The notes below the pieces were generated by a model that had not been told where the DNA came from, searched no databases, and saw only the letters and a list, made by a program, of their open reading frames with translations. This document shows, in pieces, positions 1 to 7,724 of a DNA stretch of 64,000 nucleotides (positions are counted from its first letter, which is position 1; each line of letters begins with the position of its first letter). The DNA is from Streptomyces deccanensis (GTDB taxonomy: Bacteria; Actinomycetota; Actinomycetes; Streptomycetales; Streptomycetaceae): contig NZ_CP092431.1 in assembly GCF_022385335.1 (NCBI RefSeq), forward strand, positions 3,472,001 to 3,536,000, read 5' to 3'. The position numbers were made by a program, and so were the translations under genes.

Positions 1-198
1 TCAGGCGGTCTGGGGCTGGCCGATCGGCTCGACGCCGTAGCCCTGCGCGCGGAAGTACGCGAGCGTTCGTGTCATCGGGTGCTGTACGTCGTGCTCCGGA
101 ACGTCGATCTCGGCGACACCGTTCGTGAACTCCACGCCGGCGGAAGCGCCGGTGAAGTCCGCAACGATCGTGGTGATCCGGTACCTGGCCATGGTCAT
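1..198 (-). CDS. small element-encoded protein of unknown function (65 aa)
   Basis: The frame is open further upstream, but the start at 198 is preferred because its ATG overlaps the stop of the upstream gene as ATGA and a GAGAGG ribosome site lies just before it. The stop is the first three bases of the window, so the gene is complete. The protein has an acidic middle and the segment AYFRAQGYGVEP near the end. The element protein at 1250-1546 has a similar segment (TYFQRAGYVIEA). Short proteins of this kind are common near head genes of actinophages, but that is recollection. No function can be assigned. Confidence 0.6.
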   Translation of the reverse strand: MTMARYRITTIVADFTGASAGVEFTNGVAEIDVPEHDVQHPMTRTLAYFRAQGYGVEPIGQPQTA

Positions 199-1007
199 CG
201 CCCCTCTCGGGTTGCGTGGTGGGGATGCGCGGACGCCGGATCGGGCGCCTTCACGCCGACGGGAGCGCGCCGCGTGGAGAGCGCGTGGGCCTGGGCAGAG
301 CGGCCCATGCACGCCCACTCCTCTGGGCTGTGACGCCACTCCTCCGCGAGAGAGGGCATGGCCTTCATGACGCGGCCGAGGGTGGCGTCCGGGCCGTCGA
401 ATGCCTGGCTCAGCTCGCCCTCGCTGAGCTTGTCCTGCCCGGTGGCGAGACGGACGGCGGCGGCCACCAGCTCGGCGGCCGACAAGAGCGTCACCATCGG
501 CTGGCCGGTGACGATCGTCCCTTCGGGGTGGCGGGCCACGCCGTGGTGGAGCGCGAGGTCTCCGGGGGCGCCAACCTGCTCGAACTCGCCCTCAAGGGCG
601 CGGATCCGCTGGTTGATGCTGCGGATGCGGTTGCTGCGGGCCTGGGCCACGTCGATCAGGGCGTTGACGGCTGCGGCGGCGTCGCGGATGGCTTCGGCCA
701 GGGGGCCGTGATCGTCGTCTGTGACCAACTGGCGGGCGTCGGCGGCCAGCTGCTCGGCGCGGGCGGCCCGGTCGGCGGCCTCGGCGGCGGTCAGCTTGCG
801 CTCGGCGGCGGTAATCCGCAGCTCGGCGAAGTCTGCGAGCTGGCGGGCCTCGGCAAGCTTGGCTGGTGTGACGTCGGGGTCACCGTCGCGGGCGCGTTCG
901 GCAAGGGCGTCGGCCAGGCCCTGCGCTTCCCCCTTCTCCTTCTCTGCGGCGGCGAGTGCCTCGCGGGCCTGGGCGGGGGTGAGGTCGGTCGTGCTGGTAG
1001 TGCTCAT
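195..1007 (-). CDS. coiled-coil protein of the integrated element (270 aa)
   Basis: Residues 1-120 are almost entirely Ala, Glu, Lys, Arg and Gln in heptad-like spacing, which predicts a long coiled coil. Residues 120-150 form a second charged helix, followed by a more mixed domain and a Pro/Arg-rich tail. Its ATG overlaps the stop of the upstream gene by 4 bases, and its own stop overlaps the next start, so it is part of one operon. Size, composition and position allow a scaffold-like or head-assembly role, but no family motif was recognised, so this is inference only. Confidence 0.65.
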   Translation of the reverse strand: MSTTSTTDLTPAQAREALAAAEKEKGEAQGLADALAERARDGDPDVTPAKLAEARQLADFAELRITAAERKLTAAEAADRAARAEQLAADARQLVTDDDHGPLAEAIRDAAAAVNALIDVAQARSNRIRSINQRIRALEGEFEQVGAPGDLALHHGVARHPEGTIVTGQPMVTLLSAAELVAAAVRLATGQDKLSEGELSQAFDGPDATLGRVMKAMPSLAEEWRHSPEEWACMGRSAQAHALSTRRAPVGVKAPDPASAHPHHATREGR

Positions 1008-1240
1008 TCCTGACCTCCCTGGCCGGCGGGGGTGGTGCGGGCGACTTCGAGGGCGCGGGCCTCGACGCGGGCCCGGTACTCGGCGGGAAGCGCGTCGTAG
1101 GCCGGGGTGCCGTGCAGCTTGGCGTCGGCGTCGAGGCGGGCCGCGAACTGGCGCTCGGCGTCGGCGTTGGGGTTCTTCTGGTCGGCGAAGCGGGCGCCGA
1201 CTGCCTCACTCAGGGTGGGGCGGGGCGTCTCGGGTGGCAT
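1004..1240 (-). CDS. small hydrophilic element protein (78 aa)
   Basis: A GGAG site lies 6 bases before the ATG, and the stop overlaps the next start as ATGA. The protein is helical and charged, with the segment PAYDALPAEYRARVEARALEVAR. No cysteines, membrane segments or known motif are visible. Tight coupling to the coiled-coil gene downstream suggests the two products act together. Function unknown. Confidence 0.6.
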   Translation of the reverse strand: MPPETPRPTLSEAVGARFADQKNPNADAERQFAARLDADAKLHGTPAYDALPAEYRARVEARALEVARTTPAGQGGQE

Positions 1241-1249
1241 GGGCTTCTC

Positions 1250-1546
1250 CTACGGCCAGTAGTTGCGGAGGGGTTCGCCGGGCTGCGCGGCGTCCTGGAG
1301 GTGCACGGAGGGGCTGCGCGGGTAGGTGCGGGTCTCCATGTCCTGCATGCGGGCCACGGCGGCGGTGTACTCGGCGGGGGCGGTGGCGTCGGCCTCGATG
1401 ACGTATCCGGCCCGCTGGAAGTAGGTGAGGTGCGGGTTGTTGTCGGCCACGTACGCCTCGCCGAGGACGAACCAGACGGGCGCGGTGGAGTCGACGGCGT
1501 GCGGGCCGTTCACGACGTCCCCGGCGGGGGCGAGGATCTTCTTCAC
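1250..1546 (-). CDS. small element-encoded protein (98 aa)
   Basis: The GTG at 1546 is chosen because it forms a GTGA overlap with the stop of the upstream helix-turn-helix gene; sequence upstream in this frame is Pro/Arg-rich and looks like read-through of the other frame. The protein begins VKKILAPAGD and contains TYFQRAGYVIEA followed by an AEYTAAVARM helix. The first segment resembles AYFRAQGYGVEP in the protein at 1-198, so the two may share a fold. No enzymatic motif is visible. Function unknown. Confidence 0.6.
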   Translation of the reverse strand: MKKILAPAGDVVNGPHAVDSTAPVWFVLGEAYVADNNPHLTYFQRAGYVIEADATAPAEYTAAVARMQDMETRTYPRSPSVHLQDAAQPGEPLRNYWP

Positions 1547-1941
1547 GCTGCGTGTCCCTTCCGGAAGGCGTCGAGGGCGGTGGGGTCGACCAGCCAGATA
1601 CGGCCGGCGCGGCGGGCGGGGAGGCTGCCATTGCGGGCAAGGCGCCGCGCGTACTGGGGTGAGCACTCCAGCAGCGCGGCGACCTCCCTCATGCCCAACT
1701 CCACGGTGTCAGCGGGGGCGGTAGGGGTTTCGGTGGGGAAACCGGGGGTGTCCTGCTGGTCGGCTGCGTGGAGGGCGTACAGCAGTGCGCGGATGCGGGG
1801 GGAGATTTCGCCGCCGTCGGCGCGGATGCGTGCCGTCAGGTCGCGCACGAGGGCGCGGAGGACGTCCCCGGCGACCGAGGCCGGGACGATGACCGAGCCG
1901 TCCGGCCGCAGCAGCGCGGCGACGGTGGGGTCAGGCGGCAT
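1543..1941 (-). CDS. excisionase-like MerR/HTH_17 DNA-binding protein (132 aa)
   Basis: The C-terminal half holds a winged-helix motif of the HTH_17/excisionase type: MREVAALLECSPQYARRLAR is the helix-turn-helix, followed by the wing and a final ALDAFRKG helix. The ATG at 1941 starts a sensible domain (MPPDPTVAALL) and overlaps the upstream gene by 11 bases; an ATG 78 bases further upstream is possible but adds a low-complexity tail. In mobile elements such proteins act as recombination directionality factors or operon regulators. Here it could direct excision by the serine integrase or control the operon; the sequence does not decide. Confidence 0.65.
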   Translation of the reverse strand: MPPDPTVAALLRPDGSVIVPASVAGDVLRALVRDLTARIRADGGEISPRIRALLYALHAADQQDTPGFPTETPTAPADTVELGMREVAALLECSPQYARRLARNGSLPARRAGRIWLVDPTALDAFRKGHAA

Positions 1942-2290
1942 CGTCGGGTGCCGGTCCGGGACGGCGTGCCGTACGTGCGTCGAGGCGGGCGAGGATGCTG
2001 ACGGCCCGCTCGTCGCCACGGCGTGCGGCGGGCCGCAGCGTGGCCCTCAGCTTGTCCTCTTGGGCCTTGAGGTCGGTTTGGTGGCGCTGGCTGGTGGACT
2101 CGGCGGCCTCGGCGTCGGCGGCGAGCCTGCCGAGGGTGTCGGCGGCCTCTCGGACGATCCGCTCGACGGTGGGCATGAGCTTGGGGTCGTGGCGGCCGGC
2201 CTCGCGGTGGAGGCGGGAGATCGCGCGGCGGAAGCGGGCGTTGGCGGTGTCGAGCTGGTCGCGGCCGGGGTACTGGGGGTTGGCGGTCAC
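1931..2290 (-). CDS. helical protein of unknown function (119 aa)
   Basis: The start is a GTG with a GGAG site 7 bases upstream. The product is a soluble, mostly helical, charged protein with a likely central coiled coil (roughly residues 45-90) and no cysteines. It overlaps the following helix-turn-helix gene by 11 bases, indicating translational coupling inside the element operon. No family is recognised. Confidence 0.55.
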   Translation of the reverse strand: MTANPQYPGRDQLDTANARFRRAISRLHREAGRHDPKLMPTVERIVREAADTLGRLAADAEAAESTSQRHQTDLKAQEDKLRATLRPAARRGDERAVSILARLDARTARRPGPAPDDAA

Positions 2291-2356
2291 AGGGGGGCTC
2301 CGTACATGTATGCGGGCGATGTGCGCGAAGGGGGCTGGAACCGGATGCGCGGCGGG

Positions 2357-2533
2357 TCAGGTGTGGGTCTGGCGCTGGGCTTGGATGCGTTGCCAGGTGG
2401 GGCACCAGTCGTCGTGTGCGATGCCGATGGACCACATGCCGGGTTCGAGTTGGGTGATGCGTTGTTCGGCGTTGCAGGTGTTGCAGCCGCCGGGGATGAC
2501 GGCGCCGTCGAGGTGGTCGGGGATGACGCTCAT
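2357..2533 (-). CDS. small cysteine-containing element protein (58 aa)
   Basis: This short gene starts at an ATG with a GGAG site and ends in TGA at 2357. The product begins MSVIPDHLDG and contains a CNTC knuckle at about residues 17-20 and a third Cys at 44 in DDWCPTWQR, so a small metal-binding or DNA-contacting domain is possible. It lies 15 bases after the ATPase gene in the same operon. I recall similar short proteins in Streptomyces integrative elements and phages, without a known function. Confidence 0.6.
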   Translation of the reverse strand: MSVIPDHLDGAVIPGGCNTCNAEQRITQLEPGMWSIGIAHDDWCPTWQRIQAQRQTHT

Positions 2534-2548
2534 GAGGGGCTCCAGGGG

Positions 2549-3913
2549 TTAGCAGGCGACGTGTCGGTCGTGGCCGCGTGCGGCCCATTCGGCATCGAGG
2601 GGGGTGTGGCAGACGGCGCAGGTGGGCCCCGTGTGACCCACCTGCCCCCTCCCTAGTGAGGGGGAGGGGGCAGGCAGGTTTTTGGCACCCTGCCCGAACC
2701 TGCCCTCGACCTGCCCGGGGCAGGTTTGATCTGGGGTTTCCTCCTGCCCTGCCCCGTCAGTGAGGGCAGGTTGTGTTACTGGTGAGTAGGGCAGGTCTGG
2801 GGGCAGGTTTCCACCCCGCTCCTTCCGGACCCTGACGACCTCTTGGATCTTGTCCTTGCTCGCCTTGATCTCCATCTCGGCGAGCTGCTTGACGATGCGG
2901 TCCCGGCCCCAGCCGTACGGCACGTGGGCCTTGTCGAGTTGCTGCACGATCCACGGGACAGAGCCGGGCTCAGGGCCTCGTTCGGGGAGCGCATCGAGCG
3001 ACTCGATGACGAGGGAGGTGACTGGCCGGCCGTCGGGCTTGGCCTCGCCGTCGAGGGCGATCCGCCTCAGGCCGAACTGGAGGTCGTTGCCCTCCTCCTC
3101 GTCCTTCTGTTTCGTCGCCTTCAGGGTGAGGACGATGTTCGAGATCCGGTCGCCGGTCTTCTTGACGTTGATCTCGGACTGCATCGCGCCCTTCACCGAG
3201 GAGGCGCCGCGGCCGTGCTCGCCCTGGTGGCCGGTGTGGTGCACCAGGCCGATGCACGCTCCGGTGGCGCGGCGCAGGTCGTCCATGCGGTCGACGACCT
3301 CGCCCATCTCCTTGTTGGAGTTCTCCTCGACGCCGACGGACACGCGGGCCTGGGTGTCGATGACGACGAACACGGGCGCCAGCTGCTGCGCCAGCTCGGT
3401 GAACACGGTCCACTCCGGAGACCGGGCCTGCACCGGCCGGGGCAGGAACAGCACGTTGTCCATGCGGACGCCGTAGTGCTGTTCCCAGGCCCTCACGCGC
3501 TTGCGGATGCCCTGCTCGCCCTCGGCGACGAGGTAGACGACAGTGCCCTGCCGGACGTACTGGCCGTGCCAGCGCATGCCGGTGCCGACGTGGCCGGCCA
3601 TGTCGAGGAGGACGAACGACTTGAAGGTGCCCGACGGTCCGATGATCCGCGCTGTGGTGTTCATCTGGAGGAGGTCGCCGACGAGGGGTTCCAGCGGCGG
3701 GATCTTGTCGAGGCCGTCGGTGTCGAGGAGTTCCGCGCGCATCTGCGCGACGCAGGCGGCGAGGTACTCCTCGCCCGACATCGTCTCGGGGTCCGGCCGT
3801 ACAGGCTGCGCGGGGACGTAAAGCCCCGACTCGGTCCGGGCGACGTCGGCACCCCGCAGACCCGCTGCGCGGATGTGCGTCAGCGGGTCTGCGGGATCGT
3901 GCGGGGTGGTCAC
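2549..3913 (-). CDS. RepA/RecA-superfamily AAA ATPase, probable element replication helicase (454 aa)
   Basis: The GTG at 3913 overlaps the stop of the upstream gene as GTGA; longer open frame upstream is shadow. The Walker A motif is GPSGTFKS at about residue 90, a Walker B-like FVVIDT follows near residue 185, and LVHHTGHQGE resembles the sensor region of RepA/AAA_25 hexameric ATPases of plasmids and phages. After about residue 300 comes a winged-helix-like region, then a low-complexity Pro/Gly-rich linker encoded by the repeat array at 2640-2808. The end has a CAVC...C knuckle. It probably loads or drives replication of the excised element. The family call is firm; the exact role is inference. 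Confidence 0.8.
   Translation of the reverse strand: MTTPHDPADPLTHIRAAGLRGADVARTESGLYVPAQPVRPDPETMSGEEYLAACVAQMRAELLDTDGLDKIPPLEPLVGDLLQMNTTARIIGPSGTFKSFVLLDMAGHVGTGMRWHGQYVRQGTVVYLVAEGEQGIRKRVRAWEQHYGVRMDNVLFLPRPVQARSPEWTVFTELAQQLAPVFVVIDTQARVSVGVEENSNKEMGEVVDRMDDLRRATGACIGLVHHTGHQGEHGRGASSVKGAMQSEINVKKTGDRISNIVLTLKATKQKDEEEGNDLQFGLRRIALDGEAKPDGRPVTSLVIESLDALPERGPEPGSVPWIVQQLDKAHVPYGWGRDRIVKQLAEMEIKASKDKIQEVVRVRKERGGNLPPDLPYSPVTQPALTDGAGQEETPDQTCPGQVEGRFGQGAKNLPAPSPSLGRGQVGHTGPTCAVCHTPLDAEWAARGHDRHVAC
2640..2808. repeat. iteron-like array of an 8-bp word (candidate replication origin)
   Basis: ACCTGCCC or its complement GGGCAGGT occurs seven times exactly, at 2640-2647, 2698-2705, 2709-2716, 2718-2725, 2764-2771, 2789-2796 and 2801-2808. 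One-mismatch copies are at 2672-2679 and 2742-2749. The third and fourth copies form a perfect 17-bp palindrome, 2709-2725. The array lies inside the 3' coding part of the ATPase gene, in a low-complexity linker. Dense copies in both orientations next to a Rep-like ATPase are typical of initiator-binding sites, so this is a candidate origin; regulation of the operon is the alternative. Confidence 0.6.
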
Positions 3914-4356
3914 TCGCTGTTCTCCCAAGTGAGGTACTCGCCGGGTCGGCCGGGGATCTGGATGGGCGGCCAGCCGGGAGTCGCGGTGAGCCGGTGCGGC
4001 TCGCGGGTGCGGCTGATGCGGCGCTGCGTGAGCCGCTGATCGGCGGCGGCCTGGACGGTGGCGACGGCTTGGGCGCGTGCGTCGGCGTAGCGGCGTTCGT
4101 CGGCCATCCGATGCAGCTCTGCGGCTTCGAGGGTGGCGACGTAGACGCGCGGGTCGTCCGGCGGCAGTTGCAGCCACGGGAGGGTGCCGTACATCGGCCA
4201 CGCCTCGCCGCTGCGGAGGAGGGCAGTTGCCTGGGCGCAGGCGCGGAGGTGGGTGACCTCTCCGGCGTCGGCGTCGGGCGGGACGGTGTGCAGGGGCCGC
4301 CCCCGCCCGACCGCGAGGGCCAGGCGAGGACGGTCCGGGTTGCTGCGGCTGGTCAC
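3910..4356 (-). CDS. DUF2742-like phage/element protein (148 aa)
   Basis: The segment VTHLRACAQATALLRSGEAW followed by PMYGTLPWLQLPPDDPR and a helix ending ELHRM matches my memory of the DUF2742 family of small actinobacterial phage and prophage proteins, with its W-P-M-x-G-T-P-x-W core. The GTG start overlaps the stop of the upstream gene (GTGA) and the stop overlaps the ATPase start, so all three are coupled. The C-terminal third is Pro/Arg-rich. The family has no known biochemical function; its value here is as a marker of phage-derived elements. Confidence 0.65.
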   Translation of the reverse strand: MTSRSNPDRPRLALAVGRGRPLHTVPPDADAGEVTHLRACAQATALLRSGEAWPMYGTLPWLQLPPDDPRVYVATLEAAELHRMADERRYADARAQAVATVQAAADQRLTQRRISRTREPHRLTATPGWPPIQIPGRPGEYLTWENSE

Positions 4357-4928
4357 GCGCGCGCCTCGCGGGTGAGTTCACCGAGGAGCCAGCGCAGTCC
4401 GCGCGCGGTTTCCGCCGGGTCGTCCGAGAGGCGCAGCGCCCGCTCCATCGCCGCGTGAGCGGTGCCGAACGCTTCCGAGCCGCGCGCCTGGTCGATGGGG
4501 AAGCCGCCGACGTCGGGGCGGGCGAGGTGTTCGGCCTGGGCGCCCTCGACGGCCCGGATCAGCTGCTCGGCGGTGTCGCGCGGGTTGGTGGTGAGTCCGT
4601 CGAGGCGGAGGCGCATGGCCTCGGCGATGGCGGCCTCGGCGCGAGCAGCAGCCTGGACGGCCGGCGTGCTGGCGGAGTTGGCGCGGACGATGTCGGCGCG
4701 ACGCTGGTCGCAGTCGGCGCAGAGGCCGAACGTGATGTCGTCGAGGCCGGTGAAGGTGGTGGTGGCAGGGGCCGAGCAGTCGCCGCACGTGGCGGTGTCG
4801 ATGCCGGGCGCCACCGGCAAGGCCGGGTGTGCGTCGAACGGGTCGACCGGGTGGGCGAGCGCGGCGGCGATCCGGGCCGCGATGTCCGGGCGGCTGGCGG
4901 TCGGCCTGGAAAGGGTCGTACGCTTCAC
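4353..4928 (-). CDS. zinc-knuckle helical protein of the element (191 aa)
   Basis: A GTG start is preceded by a GGAG site. Two Cys pairs, CGDC near residue 48 and CADC near residue 71, are spaced as in a small zinc-binding domain and are followed by a long Ala/Arg-rich helical region. The stop overlaps the start of the DUF2742-like gene. It is the first gene of the coupled zinc-protein, DUF2742, ATPase set and may help the ATPase bind DNA; that is inference. No named family recognised. Confidence 0.6.
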   Translation of the reverse strand: MKRTTLSRPTASRPDIAARIAAALAHPVDPFDAHPALPVAPGIDTATCGDCSAPATTTFTGLDDITFGLCADCDQRRADIVRANSASTPAVQAAARAEAAIAEAMRLRLDGLTTNPRDTAEQLIRAVEGAQAEHLARPDVGGFPIDQARGSEAFGTAHAAMERALRLSDDPAETARGLRWLLGELTREARA

Positions 4929-4979
4929 GTGAGTCTCCGTTTCTGCGTCGGCCGGGTTGCCCCCCGGCCGTTCGCGTTT

Positions 4980-5162
4980 TCAGCTGGCTTGCTGGTCAGG
5001 GGTCTCGATCGACGGCGTCACGGTTGCCCCCGTGGCGCCGTCCTCGTTCTTGTGGTGTCGCGGCTGAGCGAGGCCGAGCAGGGCGACGATGCGCCTGCAC
5101 TGCGCGTCGGTCAGCGGCTTGTCGCGGTAGATGTCGGCGAGGGTGCGCTGAGGGCGGCTCAC
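4980..5162 (-). CDS. small element protein (60 aa)
   Basis: The GTG at 5162 overlaps the stop of the regulator gene upstream as GTGA. The product starts VSRPQRTLADIYRDKPLTDA and has a helix with CRRIVALLGLAQPR, then a disordered acidic tail. The N-terminal half looks like a small helical domain that might pair with the regulator. Function unknown. Confidence 0.55.
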   Translation of the reverse strand: MSRPQRTLADIYRDKPLTDAQCRRIVALLGLAQPRHHKNEDGATGATVTPSIETPDQQAS

Positions 5163-5401
5163 GCGGGCTCCCGCATGGCCCGGATGGCCTCGGCGTACCG
5201 GCCGAGCAGGTTGCCCCGAGGCGTCCGGCGCCCGGATTCCCACAGCGCTACCGCCTGCGGTGTGACGCCCACGGCATCAGCCACAGCCGCCTGCGTCAGG
5301 CCCGCAGCTACTCGGATGGCCCTTCGCTCGGCGGGCGCCGGAAGATCCGGGCGCACACGTCGGAAGGTGCGGATTCTCTCCGCAACCGTCGTTTCGGTCA
5401 T
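5159..5401 (-). CDS. XRE-family (Cro/C1-type) transcriptional regulator (80 aa)
   Basis: The protein is a short single-domain repressor type. The helix-turn-helix is GLTQAAVADAVGVTPQAVAL followed by WESGRRTPRG, the usual XRE core. It starts at an ATG at 5401 with no good ribosome site; a promoter-like TGGACA and TACCGT 17 bases apart sits so close that the transcript may be leaderless. It heads the minus-strand operon and faces the plus-strand gene at 5544 across a 142-base region, the layout of a lysogeny-type switch. Confidence 0.8.
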   Translation of the reverse strand: MTETTVAERIRTFRRVRPDLPAPAERRAIRVAAGLTQAAVADAVGVTPQAVALWESGRRTPRGNLLGRYAEAIRAMREPA

Positions 5402-5543
5402 GTTGAGAACGGTAGGCCCACCCCCTCACTTTGTCCAGATGGGTCGGCTCACCACTTCACTTCAACATCTAGGGTGGGCTCAATCCGGCCCAATTGGCCC
5501 AGGGTCGTTGACCTAGCGTTGCCCTGGGTGCGACATTCACGGG
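5402..5543. promoter_or_regulatory. divergent control region between the XRE gene and the plus-strand DNA-binding gene
   Basis: On the plus strand TTGACC (5508-5513) and GACATT (5532-5537) are 18 bases apart, and transcription would begin at about the GTG at 5544. On the minus strand TGGACA and TACCGT are 17 bases apart and end just before the XRE start codon. Inverted 7-mers ATGTTGA (5400-5406) and TCAACAT (5462-5468) frame the minus-strand promoter and could be operator half-sites. Promoter strength and the operator role are not shown by sequence alone. Confidence 0.45.
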
Positions 5544-6209
5544 GTGAGTAACTCCCATGACGATGAGCCTGAGCCGAAGTTTCCACAGGTCACCGACGTA
5601 CATCACCCCACCCCTGACGAAGCGAAACAGGGGATCGTGGGGCACTTCGTCCAGTCGGGAGATGGGTGGACGGCGGTCGGCACAGTGGCCCGTGGACCGC
5701 AAGGGCTCTCGATCATCCGCCTGGAGGTCATCCCCGGAAAGGTCGGCGACGACGTCGGCCCGAGTGTCACGTCGAGGATGCTGCGCGACATTCCGGTGGG
5801 CGCGCTCCTCGACAGGGTCCGTCAGTGGGCCGCGATGAACGAGGCGCTGGCAAGCGTCTCGGGAGAGGGCGTTCTGATGGGCTTCGAGCGTCCGTCGCGG
5901 ACAGCCGACGAGATCATTGCGGCCGGTGCGCCGACGGAGCCGCGACCCGGTCGCGCCGCCCTGCCGGACGAGCTGATGCGCGCCGTTGCTGAGGGGTATA
6001 TCGCCGAGTCCGCTCCTGGCATGCCCCGAGGAGCGGTGAAGCGACTCGCCGAGGCGCTGGACAGGCCAGAGCAGACCGTATCGCGGTGGGTGGCGCGAGC
6101 CCGCAAGGAAGGCTGGCTGGGGCCAGGCGCGGCGGGCAGGGAAGGCGCTGAGCCGGGCCCCCGCCTGGTGGCGCACATCGCCGCCGAGCGCGCCAGCGCC
6201 GAGCAATAG
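5544..6209 (+). CDS. putative helix-turn-helix DNA-binding protein of the element (221 aa)
   Basis: The GTG at 5544 is chosen because it sits at the predicted transcription start, which would make the mRNA leaderless. The first 120 residues form an alpha/beta domain with LSIIRLEVIPGKVGDD. Near residues 160-195, LPDELMRAVAEGYIAE and then AVKRLAEALDRPEQTVSRWV form a helix-turn-helix, and RARKEGWLGPG is a typical end of such a domain. It is the only plus-strand gene of the element part seen, divergent from the XRE gene and convergent with the integrase. It may be a regulator or initiator; no named family recognised. Confidence 0.65.
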   Translation: MSNSHDDEPEPKFPQVTDVHHPTPDEAKQGIVGHFVQSGDGWTAVGTVARGPQGLSIIRLEVIPGKVGDDVGPSVTSRMLRDIPVGALLDRVRQWAAMNEALASVSGEGVLMGFERPSRTADEIIAAGAPTEPRPGRAALPDELMRAVAEGYIAESAPGMPRGAVKRLAEALDRPEQTVSRWVARARKEGWLGPGAAGREGAEPGPRLVAHIAAERASAEQ

Positions 6210-6210
6210 G

Positions 6211-6239
6211 ACAGCCCCCTCCCAGCGCGAGGGGGCTGT
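6211..6239. terminator. bidirectional hairpin terminator
   Basis: ACAGCCCCCTC (6211-6221) and GAGGGGGCTGT (6229-6239) form a perfect 11-bp stem with a 7-base loop, between the convergent gene ending at 6209 and the integrase ending at 6246. Confidence 0.8.
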
Positions 6240-6245
6240 GGCATG

Positions 6246-7724
6246 TCAGGCCTCGAACGGCACCAGCCGTCCGGGGTCGAACTTGTTGCCCATCGACCGA
6301 TCGTGCGGCAGCACGTCGTACCCGGGCACCAGGGCGAGGACGACCTCGCGCTTGTCTGCTGGCGCCAGCCCCGACCAGCCCGCCGCGATGTCGTCCTCGG
6401 CGAGCAGTCGACGCAGCACCCGAGGCGCCCGCGACGTCAGCAGGGCCCGTGACTCCTTGATCCGAGGCTCGATGATCCGGCGCCCCTCCTGATACTCCGG
6501 GAACGTGATCTCCCTGCGGGCGAACATGCCGGCCATGAGCCGCAGCTGCGCCTCGTCGTTGGCCAGCTCGGTGCGGGCCTCGTCGGTCACCTCCGTGTCC
6601 GCGACCGTGCGGAGCCGCTGCAACACCTCTGGCTGGCTGAGGAGTTCGAGGATCTGCCGCTCGACTTCGTCCTCGGCGAACTGCGCCTTCACGGCGATCT
6701 TCCCGCAGCCGTCGAGGGAGGGCGGGCACCAGTACCGCCGGCCGTTGTTGCCTGACCAGCCGTGCAGCATGCGACCGCACTTCGAGCAGCGCAGCACCCC
6801 GGTGAGCCAGCGCTGAAGGGTGAGGTCGACCGCGCGGTGACGCCCGGCGAGCCGCGCCCGCACTTGCTCCCACCGCTCTTCAGGCACGATCGCATCCCAC
6901 ACGGCCTTGCCGACGACCTCGCCGCGGTACTCACGCAGGCCCGCCACGGACGGCTTGGAGACGACCGAGCGCACCGACCGGTCACGCCATGCGGCGCCCG
7001 TCACCGTAGGCACCTTGCGGGCCTGGAGGTCTGCGGCGATCGAGTTGAGGGACTCCCCCATCTCCGGGTCGATCTGCTCGCGTTGCTCCTCGGTCCAGCC
7101 GTCCCAGTCACCGAGGATGCGGGCGGCGATCTCGCGCACGATCTCGGCCTCGGTCTCGTTGATCTCGTGGCCCTTGGCGGTGAAGCCGTAGCCGCGATAC
7201 CCGCCGCCGGGCGGCTTGCCCTCAGCGGCCAACGCCTCGTGCTTCCGGGTGACTCGACGGGCGGTGTCCCGGCTGGACTTGTTGGCGATCGTGACCATGA
7301 TCCGAGCCATGGCGATGCCGCTGTCGTCGTCGAGGCGGAGCGACCCGGTGACGCTCATGACCGGGATGTGGGGGCGCCTGGACTCCACCACGTCGATCAG
7401 GTCTTCCAGGTCCCGGGGGTCACGGGCCACGCGGTCGAGGTCGTACGCGAGCATGCCGTCTCGCTCGCCGGACGCGAGCTTGTCGAGGGCGGCCCGGAAA
7501 CCTGGCCGGACGGTACGGAGCGCGGTCGACCCGTCGGGGAGTTTGGTCCTGCGTCGCTTGTACGCGGAGGTGTCGTTCTCCACGATGACCTCAGCGATCG
7601 TCCAGCCGAGCCGGTCGGCGAGGGCGCGTCCGTCCTCCTCTTGCCGCCCTACTCCCCCGGCGTCTCCGGCCTTGTCATCGCTGATTCGAACGAGCAGCAG
7701 GGCCCTTGTTGGAGTCATGTCCAT
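6246..7724 (-). CDS. int: large serine recombinase (site-specific integrase, 492 aa)
   Basis: The N-terminal resolvase domain starts ALLLVRISDDKAG, with Ser15 as the predicted catalytic nucleophile and Arg13 beside it, then LAYDLDRVARDPRDLEDL and the arginine-rich RDTARRVTRKHEAL helix. The recombinase domain spans about 180-300. A zinc ribbon follows with CSKC and two later Cys (in RYWC and GCGK), then a coiled-coil region (about 370-440). The length is normal for phiC31-type integrases. The start could be the ATG at 7724 or at 7718. The gene lies directly at the host junction, as usual for these elements, 3 bases after the new stop of comEA, so host transcription may reach it. Confidence 0.95.
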   Translation of the reverse strand: MDMTPTRALLLVRISDDKAGDAGGVGRQEEDGRALADRLGWTIAEVIVENDTSAYKRRRTKLPDGSTALRTVRPGFRAALDKLASGERDGMLAYDLDRVARDPRDLEDLIDVVESRRPHIPVMSVTGSLRLDDDSGIAMARIMVTIANKSSRDTARRVTRKHEALAAEGKPPGGGYRGYGFTAKGHEINETEAEIVREIAARILGDWDGWTEEQREQIDPEMGESLNSIAADLQARKVPTVTGAAWRDRSVRSVVSKPSVAGLREYRGEVVGKAVWDAIVPEERWEQVRARLAGRHRAVDLTLQRWLTGVLRCSKCGRMLHGWSGNNGRRYWCPPSLDGCGKIAVKAQFAEDEVERQILELLSQPEVLQRLRTVADTEVTDEARTELANDEAQLRLMAGMFARREITFPEYQEGRRIIEPRIKESRALLTSRAPRVLRRLLAEDDIAAGWSGLAPADKREVVLALVPGYDVLPHDRSMGNKFDPGRLVPFEA

